12,558 nucleotides of DNA from Candidatus Dojkabacteria bacterium UBA5232 (GTDB taxonomy: Bacteria > Patescibacteriota > Dojkabacteria > SC72), in assembly GCA_002409215.1 (NCBI GenBank), contig DHUO01000018.1:1-12558 (forward strand), given 5' to 3'. The notes under the pieces are model-generated. The model was not told where the DNA came from and did not search any database. It saw only the letters and a list, made by a program, of their open reading frames with translations. The position numbers and the translations under genes were made by a program. This document shows positions 1 to 7,167 of this stretch, one piece after another (the first letter of the stretch is position 1; each line of letters starts with the position of its first letter).

Positions 1-786
1 AATGAAATATATTACATAGTTGATTACATTAGAACAAAAAGTTTAGGCATACTCTTTGCAATATTCACAACACTTGCAATTCTAGTAGGAAGGAAAAAAG
101 GTTTTCTCTCTTTAGTATCCATGGCACTATCATTTACCGTAATCTTCCTATTTCTTCTACCTCAAATACAACAAGGGAAAGATCCAATCTTAATAGCTAT
201 ACTTACATCAATGGTAATCATTCCCATAACATTCTACCTCTCACATGGATTTAACAGAAAAACAACAATGGCTATAGTTGGAACAATAATAGCACTCATC
301 ATAACAGGAGTACTCTCTCTAATCTTTACAAATATAGCACACCTAAGTGGTGCAGAATCAGAAGAAATATTCTTCCTCCAAGGTGCAAATAATAAGGTAT
401 ATAACCTAAGAGGATTACTTCTGGCAGGTATATTGATTGGAACATTAGGTATTATGGATGACATTACAATATCTCAAACCTCAATAGTACACCAACTATA
501 TGATTTGAAAAATGATATTAGCACAGGAGAGCTATTCAAAAGATCTCTGCAACTAGGAAGGGATCATATCGCTTCAATGATAAATACCCTTGTACTTGTA
601 TATGCTGGTGCATCTATGCCATTGCTACTTCTTTTTATGAATGAATCAAGGACCTTCTCTGAAGTAATTAGTCTAGAGATTGTTGCAACAGAGGTTGTTC
701 GGACACTTGTGGGAAGTATTGGTTTAATACTAGCAGTACCAATTACAACATATCTAGCTTGTCATTTTGTTAAACGAAGCAAGTAG
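1..786 (+). CDS. YibE/F family membrane protein, 3' part (5' end outside window)
   Basis: The reading frame is open from base 1 and ends at TAG 784-786, so 261 residues are visible and the N-terminal part lies upstream of the window; the Met at 121 is internal and not the start. The protein is very hydrophobic, with about six membrane segments. Near visible residues 143-160 it has the glycine-rich signature GILIGTLGIMDD followed by ITISQTS, typical of the C-terminal half of the YibE/F family. These are multi-pass membrane proteins of unknown function found in Firmicutes and several candidate phyla. The last 33 bases overlap the end of the convergent dus gene. No function beyond membrane location can be assigned from the sequence. 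Confidence 0.85.
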   Translation, partial: NEIYYIVDYIRTKSLGILFAIFTTLAILVGRKKGFLSLVSMALSFTVIFLFLLPQIQQGKDPILIAILTSMVIIPITFYLSHGFNRKTTMAIVGTIIALIITGVLSLIFTNIAHLSGAESEEIFFLQGANNKVYNLRGLLLAGILIGTLGIMDDITISQTSIVHQLYDLKNDISTGELFKRSLQLGRDHIASMINTLVLVYAGASMPLLLLFMNESRTFSEVISLEIVATEVVRTLVGSIGLILAVPITTYLACHFVKRSK

Positions 787-1728
787 TTGCATTACTTGTG
801 ATGTACTATCAGCAGTCATCAGTTGAATTCTCATATCTGCTGCCGTATCAAAATTACTAATATATGCTTTAATATATTTCTTCTGACTATTAAATATATC
901 CATATCTCCTCTTTCCTTCTCAAATATTTCTAAATGCTTCTTCAATACCTCAAACCTTTCTTCTTTAGAAATATCCTCTGGCTTCCTTCCACTAAACAAC
1001 CATGGATTATTCAATATCGCCCTACCAATCATTACGCCATCTACACCGTATTTCTTAACATACTCACTCGCCTGATTAATATCCTTCACATCCCCATTAC
1101 CCAAGATTAAAGTATCCGGAGAAATACTATCTCTTAACCTCACACTCCTAGCTATCTCATCCCATCTAGATGGGGTAGAGTAGGCCTCTTTTGAAAGCCT
1201 GCCGTGAACTGTAATCATATCTAAATTCTGCTCAAGCAGAAAACCAATCCACTCCTCAGTATCTATCCTGTCAAAACCAATCCTTGTTTTAACACTCACA
1301 GGTAGCTTCCCAACACTTTCCTTAACAGCATCTATGATTTCTTTTGCCAAAACTCTGTCATTAATTAAAGCAGAACCTCTACCACTTGAAAGAACATCTC
1401 TAACAGAACAACCCATGTTAATATCAATCCCATCTGGATTTGATTCCTTCACATATTCAATCGTCTGAGCATAGTATTCAGGAACATTCCCCCAAAGCTG
1501 TACAACAACAGGTTTCTCAATATCTCTAAAATCCAACCTGTGTACAACCCTTTCTCTTCCCTTTGAACAAAAGCCCTCCACATTGAGAAACTCCGTGAAA
1601 AAGAGATCTGGCTTTCCAATATCACAAAGCACCTGCCTAAAGACAGTATCCGTCACACCCTCCATGGGGGCAAGTGCAAAGATGTGTTCGCTCTTTTGTA
1701 ATATCTCTTGATATATATTCATAACCAC
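754..1728 (-). CDS. dus: tRNA-dihydrouridine synthase (Dus family)
   Basis: This is an FMN- and NADPH-dependent enzyme that reduces uridine to dihydrouridine in tRNA D-loops. The 324-aa length fits bacterial Dus. Visible motifs in order are the FMN-barrel start APMEGVTD (residues 20-27), QLWG (77-80), INMGC (103-107) with the likely catalytic Cys107, VKTRIG (146-151), HGR (175-177), GNGDV (210-214) and the phosphate-binding GVMIGRA (231-237). The usual Pro after the catalytic Cys is Ser here (GCS rather than GCP). Two starts are possible, GTG at 1728 or ATG at 1722 two codons later; neither has a ribosome-binding site, and ATG 1722 is just as plausible. The 3' end overlaps the YibE/F gene tail-to-tail. 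DusA, DusB and DusC types are not separated here. Confidence 0.93.
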   Translation of the reverse strand: MVMNIYQEILQKSEHIFALAPMEGVTDTVFRQVLCDIGKPDLFFTEFLNVEGFCSKGRERVVHRLDFRDIEKPVVVQLWGNVPEYYAQTIEYVKESNPDGIDINMGCSVRDVLSSGRGSALINDRVLAKEIIDAVKESVGKLPVSVKTRIGFDRIDTEEWIGFLLEQNLDMITVHGRLSKEAYSTPSRWDEIARSVRLRDSISPDTLILGNGDVKDINQASEYVKKYGVDGVMIGRAILNNPWLFSGRKPEDISKEERFEVLKKHLEIFEKERGDMDIFNSQKKYIKAYISNFDTAADMRIQLMTADSTSQVMQLLASFNKMTS

Positions 1729-1743
1729 ATTCTACCACACAAC

Positions 1744-1765
1744 AGGTCTGAGCTACCTCAGACCT
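1744..1765. repeat. Perfect inverted repeat (9-bp stem, 4-nt loop)
   Basis: AGGTCTGAG (1744-1752) is followed by the loop CTAC and then its exact reverse complement CTCAGACCT (1757-1765). It lies just upstream of the dus start. Neither strand has a T-tract right after the stem, so it is not a standard intrinsic terminator. The arms have further partial copies near 1904-1923, which suggests it belongs to a larger folded element. Confidence 0.85.
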
Positions 1766-1923
1766 TGCATACCCGATGTCTTCCTTTTTGTACAAAGGTT
1801 ACCTAGTCCAAAGCGACGTATTCCGATATCTTCTCTCAAACCAAATTCAGAAGTCACAAAGCCCAAAAACCTTCTAAACAGGCAAAAAGCTCCGAACAAG
1901 AACCTCAGACATAGGTCAGACCT
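1744..1923. other. Candidate structured RNA or cis-regulatory element (strand unresolved)
   Basis: This gene-poor stretch of about 180 bases seems richer in G+C than its neighbours and contains nested complementarity. AGGTCTGA (1744-1751) can pair with TCAGACCT (1916-1923). Directly inside, on the adjoining 3' strand, GACATAGG (1908-1915) can pair with CCGATGTC (1773-1780) with one mismatch. The first arm can instead form the local hairpin with 1757-1765, so two exclusive folds are possible. A 68-codon frame on the minus strand (1753-1959) covers the area, but its Arg/Leu/Phe-rich product looks like chance translation. I could not match it to tmRNA, SRP RNA, RNase P, 6S or tRNA signatures. 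It could be an orphan small RNA, the 5' leader of a flanking gene, or a chance inverted repeat. Confidence 0.35.
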
Positions 1924-1968
1924 AAGAGTGTTCCTACTTGCAAGATGGGACATTTTCACTTAAACTGT

Positions 1969-2391
1969 ATGAAGAAAATACTGCCCAAAATGAAACAAAA
2001 AAATATTGTCGATAGCAGCGGACAACAACTTATACAACCTGTAAAAACAGATTCATATCTTCAGATTTTTATGTACTACATACAAGATTTCTTAAGTTGG
2101 TGGTATATAAAAATGCCTGCAAGATACCTACGAATCTTTGGAAGACTTGCAACTGTACTAGATGATAATCTCTCAATCTCCCTCCTGCTCAGAAACTTCT
2201 TTGTCGCATGGCACAGAGACAGAACTGTTTTCGGCTTCATATTCGGAATGGTTATTAAAATCCTCTACCTCCCATTTGCCCTTGTCCCCTTCGTACTCAT
2301 TCTAATTCTCTACATCGTTTTTATCTTAAGCTGGTTAATCCTACCTATCGGAACAATCATATTTATCATTATGTCTTTAGTTAAAAAATAG
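1969..2391 (+). CDS. Small membrane protein preceding Clp-like ATPase
   Basis: From the chosen start the protein has 140 residues. The basic N-terminus is followed by an aromatic amphipathic region with SWWYIKMPARYLRIF and later NFFVAWHRDR, and then by two strongly hydrophobic helices filling the last 50 residues, ending in a short Lys tail. I do not recognise a named family, but I recall proteins with this W-W-Y...W-H-R-D-R pattern upstream of Clp-like ATPases in candidate-phyla genomes. The stop is only 2 nt before the next gene, so the two are probably translationally coupled and may form one membrane complex. ATG 1945 and ATG 1990 are in-frame alternatives. A weak promoter candidate (TTGCAA 1938-1943, TAAACT 1961-1966) would favour 1990. 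None has a ribosome-binding site. Confidence 0.8.
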   Translation: MKKILPKMKQKNIVDSSGQQLIQPVKTDSYLQIFMYYIQDFLSWWYIKMPARYLRIFGRLATVLDDNLSISLLLRNFFVAWHRDRTVFGFIFGMVIKILYLPFALVPFVLILILYIVFILSWLILPIGTIIFIIMSLVKK

Positions 2392-2393
2392 AA

Positions 2394-5105
2394 ATGGCAA
2401 TAGACTTCGGAAGTAACCACAAAACAGTAATAGGAATGCATAACAGAAAGAACAACTCTTTTTCTCTCATAGATAAAAAGTATTTACTCCCAACTGATGA
2501 CAATCACTCACTCTTCCTACTTAGCAGAGATCATTTTTTTTCAATAACAACACCGCAAGTAGAGTATCTACTAACAAGTAATCCTAAATATGAAAAGTTT
2601 GAAGAGATAAAAAACATTGTCGCAAACATACTTTTAGTACCAGGACTTATTATTGCTGCAGGATATATTTTAAAATATTTAGGACTTTTAGAAAATTATC
2701 CTGTTATTCTAAAAATTATCAATCTTGGAATTACCAATGCTGTATTTGGAGTATCTATCTTTGCACTAATTCTCTTGTGGCATGACTTTTACAGCCAAAG
2801 AACCAAGGTCATAAAACTGCCAAAAGCAAACAATATACCACAGAAAGATTTAGATGAAATCAAATCTGTTGGTTTTAAATTTGGACGATACGGAAAAGTA
2901 GAAACCGTTAATTACCTAACAAATGAAACAATTGCTTATCTCGAAGGCTTTATACAAAACAATAATTTAAACACATTACTACTATACAAAGACCTACTCA
3001 CAAATAACTATGAAGTAAAACAATTAATCAGAAGAAGTGGCATTGAATTAGATGCTACACATTTAGATGAAGCAGGCATAACGACAGAACATGTCCCCAA
3101 TCTACCCACTCCGGCAATAACTGCCTTTTTTGTATACACATTAGAAGAAGCACTCCTAACAGAAAGTGAGCAAATTCTTCCCGAACATATATTCTTAGCC
3201 ATAACAAAGATATTTCCACCTTTACAAAAACTACTACAAAAAAACAATGTGAATATTGATATCTTTAGACAGGTTATTAAATATTGGAATTATAGAAATA
3301 GTAAAAAGTCCAAACCGCTAAATCCTGACTATCCATATTTTAGAACTGGTGGAATAGGGAAGGGGTGGATATACGGTTGGACCTTTGTACTAAGCCATTT
3401 TAGTAAAGAGGTCAATCTCAATGTTGCAAAATCTAATGATGTCTTTGGTATTGGACATGATCAAGAAGTAGAAGCGCTTATCTCTACATTAGGAAAGGTA
3501 TCTAATAAAAATGCTCTTATGGTCGGGGAAGCAGGAGTTGGAAAATCTAGCATCATTCTAGGTGTAGCACAAAAAATAAACCATGGAAATGTTCCAATAC
3601 AGCTAAGAGATAAGAAGATTGTCGAATTAGATATTAATCAATTGATTGCATACTCACAAAATCAATCCAACATGGAAGAAGTCATTATTAAATCCATGAC
3701 TGAGCTTGCAAACGCTGGAAACACAATCCTCTACATCGATGAGATTCAAGAAATTATCCCAAGAAAAGCTGGAGAGAGTGGTCATAGTATTGCTGGAATA
3801 ATGCTTCCATTTATTCTAAATAGTAAGTTCCCAATAGTTGGTAGTATTAACTACGCTGACTATAAAAAATATTTCTACAGTAATGAATCATTAAGACAAA
3901 GTTTTACAAATATTGAGGTGAATGAAATCTCCGCAGCTGATGCTTTAACTATACTCGAAACTAAAATTGATTCTCTAGAACAAAATTTCAACTGCTACCT
4001 TACATTCCCAGCACTCGTTTCTGCCGTAGAACTAGCACAGAGATATATTAAAGAAAGAAAGCTCCCTAGCAGTGCAGTACAAACCATAGAGGCAACCTGT
4101 TCGTGGGCACAAGCAAATGGAATACAAAAAATCACCTCAGAACATGTATCTAAAGCTATTTCCCTGCAAAAGAATATTAATATCACAGAAATTGACCAAG
4201 AAGAGAGTAATAAGATGATGAAACTCGAGGAGAATATTAAACAGAGGGTTGTTGGGCAAGATGAAGCTGTCATAGCAATCTCTGAAGCACTAAGAAGAGC
4301 AAGAGCAGACATAAGAAACCCCAACAAACCAATTGGTTCTTTCCTCTTTGTTGGACCAACTGGTGTAGGTAAAACACATATTGCAAAAGTTGTAGCAGAG
4401 GAATATTTTGGTAAAGGAGATATAATTAGGGTTGATATGTCCGAATATCAAGAAGTATCCAGTATTAACAGATTCCTTGGTTCATCAGAAGAAGGAAGTG
4501 CACTTGGGCAATCACAAATTTCCTTGGTTGATAGGATCAAAAGCAACCCACACACTCTGGTTCTATTTGATGAGATAGAGAAAGCACACCCCAACATTTT
4601 AGACCTACTCCTTCAACTACTTGATGAAGGTAGGTTAACAAGTTCATACGGTGAGACTGTAGATTTTACAAATGCCATCATAATTTGTACAAGTAATGTT
4701 GGTAGCAAGATACTCTTGGATTCACTTGAAGAACCAAATACTATGTGGGAAGAAGCAAAAGAAAGAGCCTTATTAGAAATTCGACAATCATTCCGACCAG
4801 AGTTCTTAAACAGATATGATGCCATTATTGTATTCGAACCACACGATATTAGTAACCTTACAGAAATAGCTGTTTTAGAACTAAACGAAGTAGCAAAAAG
4901 ACTCGGAGAAAGAGAAATTATTATTAAATGGTCGGATCAAATACCTATGCTAATTGCAAACAAATCTAACCAACCAGGCTTAGGTGCAAGACCAATGAAG
5001 AGATATATACAAGACAGTATTGAAGGTAATATTGCTAAAGGAATTATTGAGCAAACTATAAAACCTGGTGATGAAATAGAAATCAAAGAGAGTTGGTTGC
5101 AATAA
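2394..5105 (+). CDS. Membrane-anchored Clp-like double-AAA+ ATPase
   Basis: This 903-aa protein has a ClpA/ClpC-like layout. An N-terminal segment is followed by two predicted membrane helices (about 74-96 and 107-129) and a region resembling Clp_N repeats (about 150-300). AAA+ domain 1 has Walker A GEAGVGKSS (378-386) and Walker B TILYIDE (444-450). Domain 2 has Walker A GPTGVGKT (654-661), Walker B TLVLFDE (721-727), sensor-1 TSN (766-768), Arg-finger region RPEFLNR (801-807) and sensor-2 GARP (864-867). There is no ClpB-type coiled-coil middle domain. Both ATPase sites look intact, yet the domain-2 pore loop lacks GYVG, domain 1 lacks KYRGEFE, and no IGF/IGL-type ClpP-docking loop is seen after TSN. 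It is probably an ATP-driven remodelling factor at the membrane that does not work with ClpP. Substrates are unknown. It is expressed with the small membrane protein upstream. Confidence 0.9.
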   Translation: MAIDFGSNHKTVIGMHNRKNNSFSLIDKKYLLPTDDNHSLFLLSRDHFFSITTPQVEYLLTSNPKYEKFEEIKNIVANILLVPGLIIAAGYILKYLGLLENYPVILKIINLGITNAVFGVSIFALILLWHDFYSQRTKVIKLPKANNIPQKDLDEIKSVGFKFGRYGKVETVNYLTNETIAYLEGFIQNNNLNTLLLYKDLLTNNYEVKQLIRRSGIELDATHLDEAGITTEHVPNLPTPAITAFFVYTLEEALLTESEQILPEHIFLAITKIFPPLQKLLQKNNVNIDIFRQVIKYWNYRNSKKSKPLNPDYPYFRTGGIGKGWIYGWTFVLSHFSKEVNLNVAKSNDVFGIGHDQEVEALISTLGKVSNKNALMVGEAGVGKSSIILGVAQKINHGNVPIQLRDKKIVELDINQLIAYSQNQSNMEEVIIKSMTELANAGNTILYIDEIQEIIPRKAGESGHSIAGIMLPFILNSKFPIVGSINYADYKKYFYSNESLRQSFTNIEVNEISAADALTILETKIDSLEQNFNCYLTFPALVSAVELAQRYIKERKLPSSAVQTIEATCSWAQANGIQKITSEHVSKAISLQKNINITEIDQEESNKMMKLEENIKQRVVGQDEAVIAISEALRRARADIRNPNKPIGSFLFVGPTGVGKTHIAKVVAEEYFGKGDIIRVDMSEYQEVSSINRFLGSSEEGSALGQSQISLVDRIKSNPHTLVLFDEIEKAHPNILDLLLQLLDEGRLTSSYGETVDFTNAIIICTSNVGSKILLDSLEEPNTMWEEAKERALLEIRQSFRPEFLNRYDAIIVFEPHDISNLTEIAVLELNEVAKRLGEREIIIKWSDQIPMLIANKSNQPGLGARPMKRYIQDSIEGNIAKGIIEQTIKPGDEIEIKESWLQ

Positions 5106-5117
5106 AAAGTGTAAAAG

Positions 5118-5146
5118 TTGAAAAAGATTCGATAATAAAATATAAT
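5118..5146 (+). promoter_or_regulatory. Near-consensus sigma70-type promoter for rpmF operon
   Basis: The -35 box TTGAAA (5118-5123) is separated by 17 bp from a perfect -10 box TATAAT (5141-5146). It lies in the 71-bp gap after the Clp-like gene. Transcription would start near 5153, giving a leader of about 24 nt before rpmF with no Shine-Dalgarno sequence. It would drive rpmF-nusB-rnc and perhaps genes beyond. Confidence 0.75.
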
Positions 5147-5176
5147 CTTCAAGTTAATATATACATATAAATAAAA

Positions 5177-5335
5177 ATGGGTGCATTACCAAAAAGAAGA
5201 ATATCAAAAGCTCGAAAGGGTAGAAGAAGAGCACACAATGCTTTGGAGATTAAAGGTGTATCTAAATGTCCAAAATGTAGTGCAATAAAGAAGAGTCACT
5301 TCGAGTGTCCTAATTGTGGTACTTATAAAAAGTAG
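5177..5335 (+). CDS. rpmF: 50S ribosomal protein L32
   Basis: This short gene encodes a 52-aa zinc-ribbon protein of the large ribosomal subunit. The N-terminus MGALPKRRISKARKGRRR is the usual basic L32 tail that runs into rRNA (canonically xAVPKRRxSKxRxxxRR). Two CxxC pairs follow, C31-C34 and C44-C47, separated by nine residues, so this is the zinc-binding form of L32. Length is normal for the family. The gene is first after a strong promoter, and its TAG stop (5333-5335) is followed after only two bases by the nusB ATG, so the two are certainly co-transcribed. There is no ribosome-binding site before the ATG. Confidence 0.96.
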   Translation: MGALPKRRISKARKGRRRAHNALEIKGVSKCPKCSAIKKSHFECPNCGTYKK

Positions 5336-5337
5336 TT

Positions 5338-5790
5338 ATGAAAAGATCAACTGACCCTAGACATTTAGCGAGAATTCTAGCCTTGCAAGAGCTTTTTACA
5401 AAATACTTCCTTGCGAATTCAGAAATTACTCAAACAATTCCAATATCAGAATTAGTTAGTATTGATGAAATAGATGAGTATGATGTAGCTCTAAGAGAAA
5501 ATATCCTTATTGGAGTAACAGAAAACAAGGACAGTATTGATGAATTAATTACAAAATATGCTCCACAATGGCCTATACAACAAATGAAGTTAGTAGACTT
5601 GCAAATTCTAAGAATCGCAATATTCGAAGGCTTTGTTGAGAAAATCACACCTCCAAAAGTTGCAATTGATGAAGCAATTGAAATTGCAAAAGATTTTGGG
5701 GGAGAAAGTAGTGGAAAATTTGTTAATGGGGTATTAGGAGCAATATATGAAGAAATGAAAGAAGAAATAACGGAACAAAAAAATGAATAG
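5338..5790 (+). CDS. nusB: Transcription antitermination factor NusB
   Basis: NusB joins S10 (NusE) on boxA RNA and allows read-through antitermination in rRNA transcription. The 150-aa length is normal. The family pattern is visible in DPRHLARILALQELF near the N-terminus, in the middle (KLVDLQILRIAIFE, about 84-97), and in the diagnostic C-terminal block PPKVAIDEAIEIAK followed by GKFVNGVLGAI (about 105-136). The gene starts 2 nt after rpmF and overlaps rnc by 8 bp, so rpmF-nusB-rnc form one tightly coupled unit. The short charged tail after residue 138 is not conserved in the family. Confidence 0.95.
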   Translation: MKRSTDPRHLARILALQELFTKYFLANSEITQTIPISELVSIDEIDEYDVALRENILIGVTENKDSIDELITKYAPQWPIQQMKLVDLQILRIAIFEGFVEKITPPKVAIDEAIEIAKDFGGESSGKFVNGVLGAIYEEMKEEITEQKNE

Positions 5791-6484
5791 ATATGAAGAA
5801 ATTACAAAAAAAATTGGTATAGAGTTTAAGGATAAAAAACTTCTTAAGACCGCATTTACACATAGATCCTACCTGAATGAAAATAGGGGGAAAGGGTTGA
5901 AAAACAATGAGAGATTGGAGTTTTTAGGAGATGCTGTATTAGAGTTGATTATCTCATCATTCCTCTTTAAGAATTATCCTGACAAAACAGAGGGTGATTT
6001 AACCAGTATTAGAGCTGCTATTGTTAGAACAGAAAGTTTAGCCGAAGAGAGTAGGAGATTGGATATCGGACAGTACTTGAAAATGTCAAAAGGTGAAGAA
6101 GATTCTGGAGGGCAAGATAAAGAGTATCTTCTTGCAAACCTCTATGAATCCACCTTAGGAGCAATATATCTAGAGCATGGATATAATACATGTGAGGATT
6201 TTGTTTCAAGAACATTGCTTAAGAAAGTTGATAGAATTATCTCTCAGAAACTCTTTATTGATCCCAAAACAAAAGTACAAGAGTTAATGCAGAGCAAGTT
6301 TAAGGTAACACCTACATACGAGATTCTAAAAGAAGATGGTCCAGATCATGACAAAGTATTTACCGTTGCGCTTTTAATGGGCGAAAAGAAGCTTTCTGAA
6401 GGACATGGACATAGCAAGCAGAAAGCGGAAGAAGATGCTGCAAAAAATGCTATAGATAAGTTAGAAAAAAGCAAAGAAGCTTGA
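5783..6484 (+). CDS. rnc: Ribonuclease III
   Basis: RNase III cuts double-stranded RNA and processes rRNA precursors and some mRNAs. The 233-aa protein has the catalytic domain first, with the signature NNERLEFLGDAVLE (41-54) carrying acidic residues E43, E46 and D50. A double-stranded RNA-binding domain follows (about 160-228, DPKTKVQELMQ onward, ending SKQKAEEDAAKNAI). In the second catalytic motif, LLANLYESTLGAIYLE, the usual metal-binding Asp (LAD in E. coli, D114) is Asn119, while the following Glu (E122) is kept. The gene overlaps nusB by 8 bp and ends in TGA, which shows that TGA is a stop in this organism. Confidence 0.96.
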   Translation: MNRYEEITKKIGIEFKDKKLLKTAFTHRSYLNENRGKGLKNNERLEFLGDAVLELIISSFLFKNYPDKTEGDLTSIRAAIVRTESLAEESRRLDIGQYLKMSKGEEDSGGQDKEYLLANLYESTLGAIYLEHGYNTCEDFVSRTLLKKVDRIISQKLFIDPKTKVQELMQSKFKVTPTYEILKEDGPDHDKVFTVALLMGEKKLSEGHGHSKQKAEEDAAKNAIDKLEKSKEA

Positions 6485-6509
6485 ATTAGATAAATTGTTT
6501 TGATAGAAT
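6481..6509 (+). promoter_or_regulatory. Promoter for rpsP, possibly giving a leaderless mRNA
   Basis: The -35 box TTGAAT (6481-6486) overlaps the rnc stop. It is spaced 17 bp from the -10 box TAGAAT (6504-6509). Counting about 7 nt from the -10 box puts the transcription start at 6516-6517, which is the rpsP ATG itself. The mRNA would therefore have no 5' leader. Confidence 0.55.
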
Positions 6510-6516
6510 CAGCTCT

Positions 6517-6813
6517 ATGTTAAAAATAAGATTAAAAAGAGTAGGTAGAAGTAAAGATCCATATTACAGAATTGTAGTAATGGAATCTTCTCAGCCAAGA
6601 GATGGTAAAACAAAGGATGAGATTGGTGTGTACAATCCTAGAATTAACCAGTTCGATGTTGACAAAGAAAAGGCAGAGAAGTGGCTTAAGAGTGGAGCAC
6701 AACCAACTGATACCGTAGCTCAATACTTTGTAAAGGTTGGACTTCTCAAGAAGCTAAAAAGAGGTTCTACAAAACCAAGTACAGAAAAGAAAGCAGAAAA
6801 ATCGGAAGAGTAG
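6517..6813 (+). CDS. rpsP: 30S ribosomal protein S16
   Basis: S16 is a small-subunit protein needed for 30S assembly. The 98-aa product begins with the classic MLKIRLKRVGRSKDPYYRIV and continues with SSQPRDGK, IGVYNPR and KAEKWLKSGAQPTDTV, all canonical S16 blocks. A Lys/Glu/Ser-rich tail of about 18 residues follows. The gap to rnc is 32 bp and holds a promoter, and the gap to the KH protein is 36 bp. The neighbourhood rpsP then khpA is common in bacteria and supports both calls. Confidence 0.97.
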   Translation: MLKIRLKRVGRSKDPYYRIVVMESSQPRDGKTKDEIGVYNPRINQFDVDKEKAEKWLKSGAQPTDTVAQYFVKVGLLKKLKRGSTKPSTEKKAEKSEE

Positions 6814-6849
6814 TATAATTAATTTATATAATATATTACACTTAGAAGA

Positions 6850-7167
6850 ATGAAGGAATTACTAGAGTATGTAGTTAAATCAATTGTTAATAATCCTGAG
6901 GCTGTCACTATTGAGGAGAAGGAGAGTGTGGATTTTCCAGGCTTAACTATCCTTTCTGTTGACGTGAGCGAAGAGGATAAAGGTATTGTTATTGGAAGAA
7001 AAGGAAGAACAATCAATGCTATTAGAGACCTCATAACAATAAACGCTATTAGAAATAATAGAAGAGTAAAAGTCTTAATAAAAGATGATGAGAGAAAAGA
7101 CGGAGATAGTAGAGAAGAAAAACAAAGAGATGAGGACTCTGAAAATATTTTTGATGATGAAATTTAG
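6850..7167 (+). CDS. khpA: KH-domain RNA-binding protein, KhpA/YlqC type
   Basis: KhpA is a small single-KH RNA-binding protein, known in Gram-positive bacteria to pair with KhpB/Jag and to affect cell size and RNA fate. The first 80 residues match the family: MKELLEYVVKSIVNNPEAV is the typical start, and the KH loop GRKGRTINAIRDL (49-61) holds the GxxG motif (G49-R-K-G52). The last 25 residues form a highly charged Asp/Glu/Arg tail ending FDDEI, which makes the protein longer than the usual 75-80 aa. TATAAT-like boxes at 6814-6819 and 6827-6832 may provide a promoter, but no good -35 is visible. The stop overlaps the end of the convergent pilO gene by 4 bp. Confidence 0.93.
   Translation: MKELLEYVVKSIVNNPEAVTIEEKESVDFPGLTILSVDVSEEDKGIVIGRKGRTINAIRDLITINAIRNNRRVKVLIKDDERKDGDSREEKQRDEDSENIFDDEI

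Noticed and set aside
1744..1765. Intrinsic terminator for dus or the Clp module
   Set aside because: The stem is perfect, but no T-tract follows on either strand, and it lies at the 5' side of dus rather than after a gene.
1744..1923. tmRNA, SRP RNA, RNase P RNA, 6S RNA or tRNA
   Set aside because: None of the diagnostic core motifs, such as a T-loop GTTCRA, the SRP GGAAG tetraloop core or the RNase P GAGGAAAGTCC, could be found on either strand.
1753..1959. 68-codon frame on the minus strand across the structured gap
   Set aside because: Its Arg/Leu/Phe-rich product resembles no protein I know, its stop lies inside the perfect hairpin, and it has no start signals. It is more likely chance translation of a structured region.
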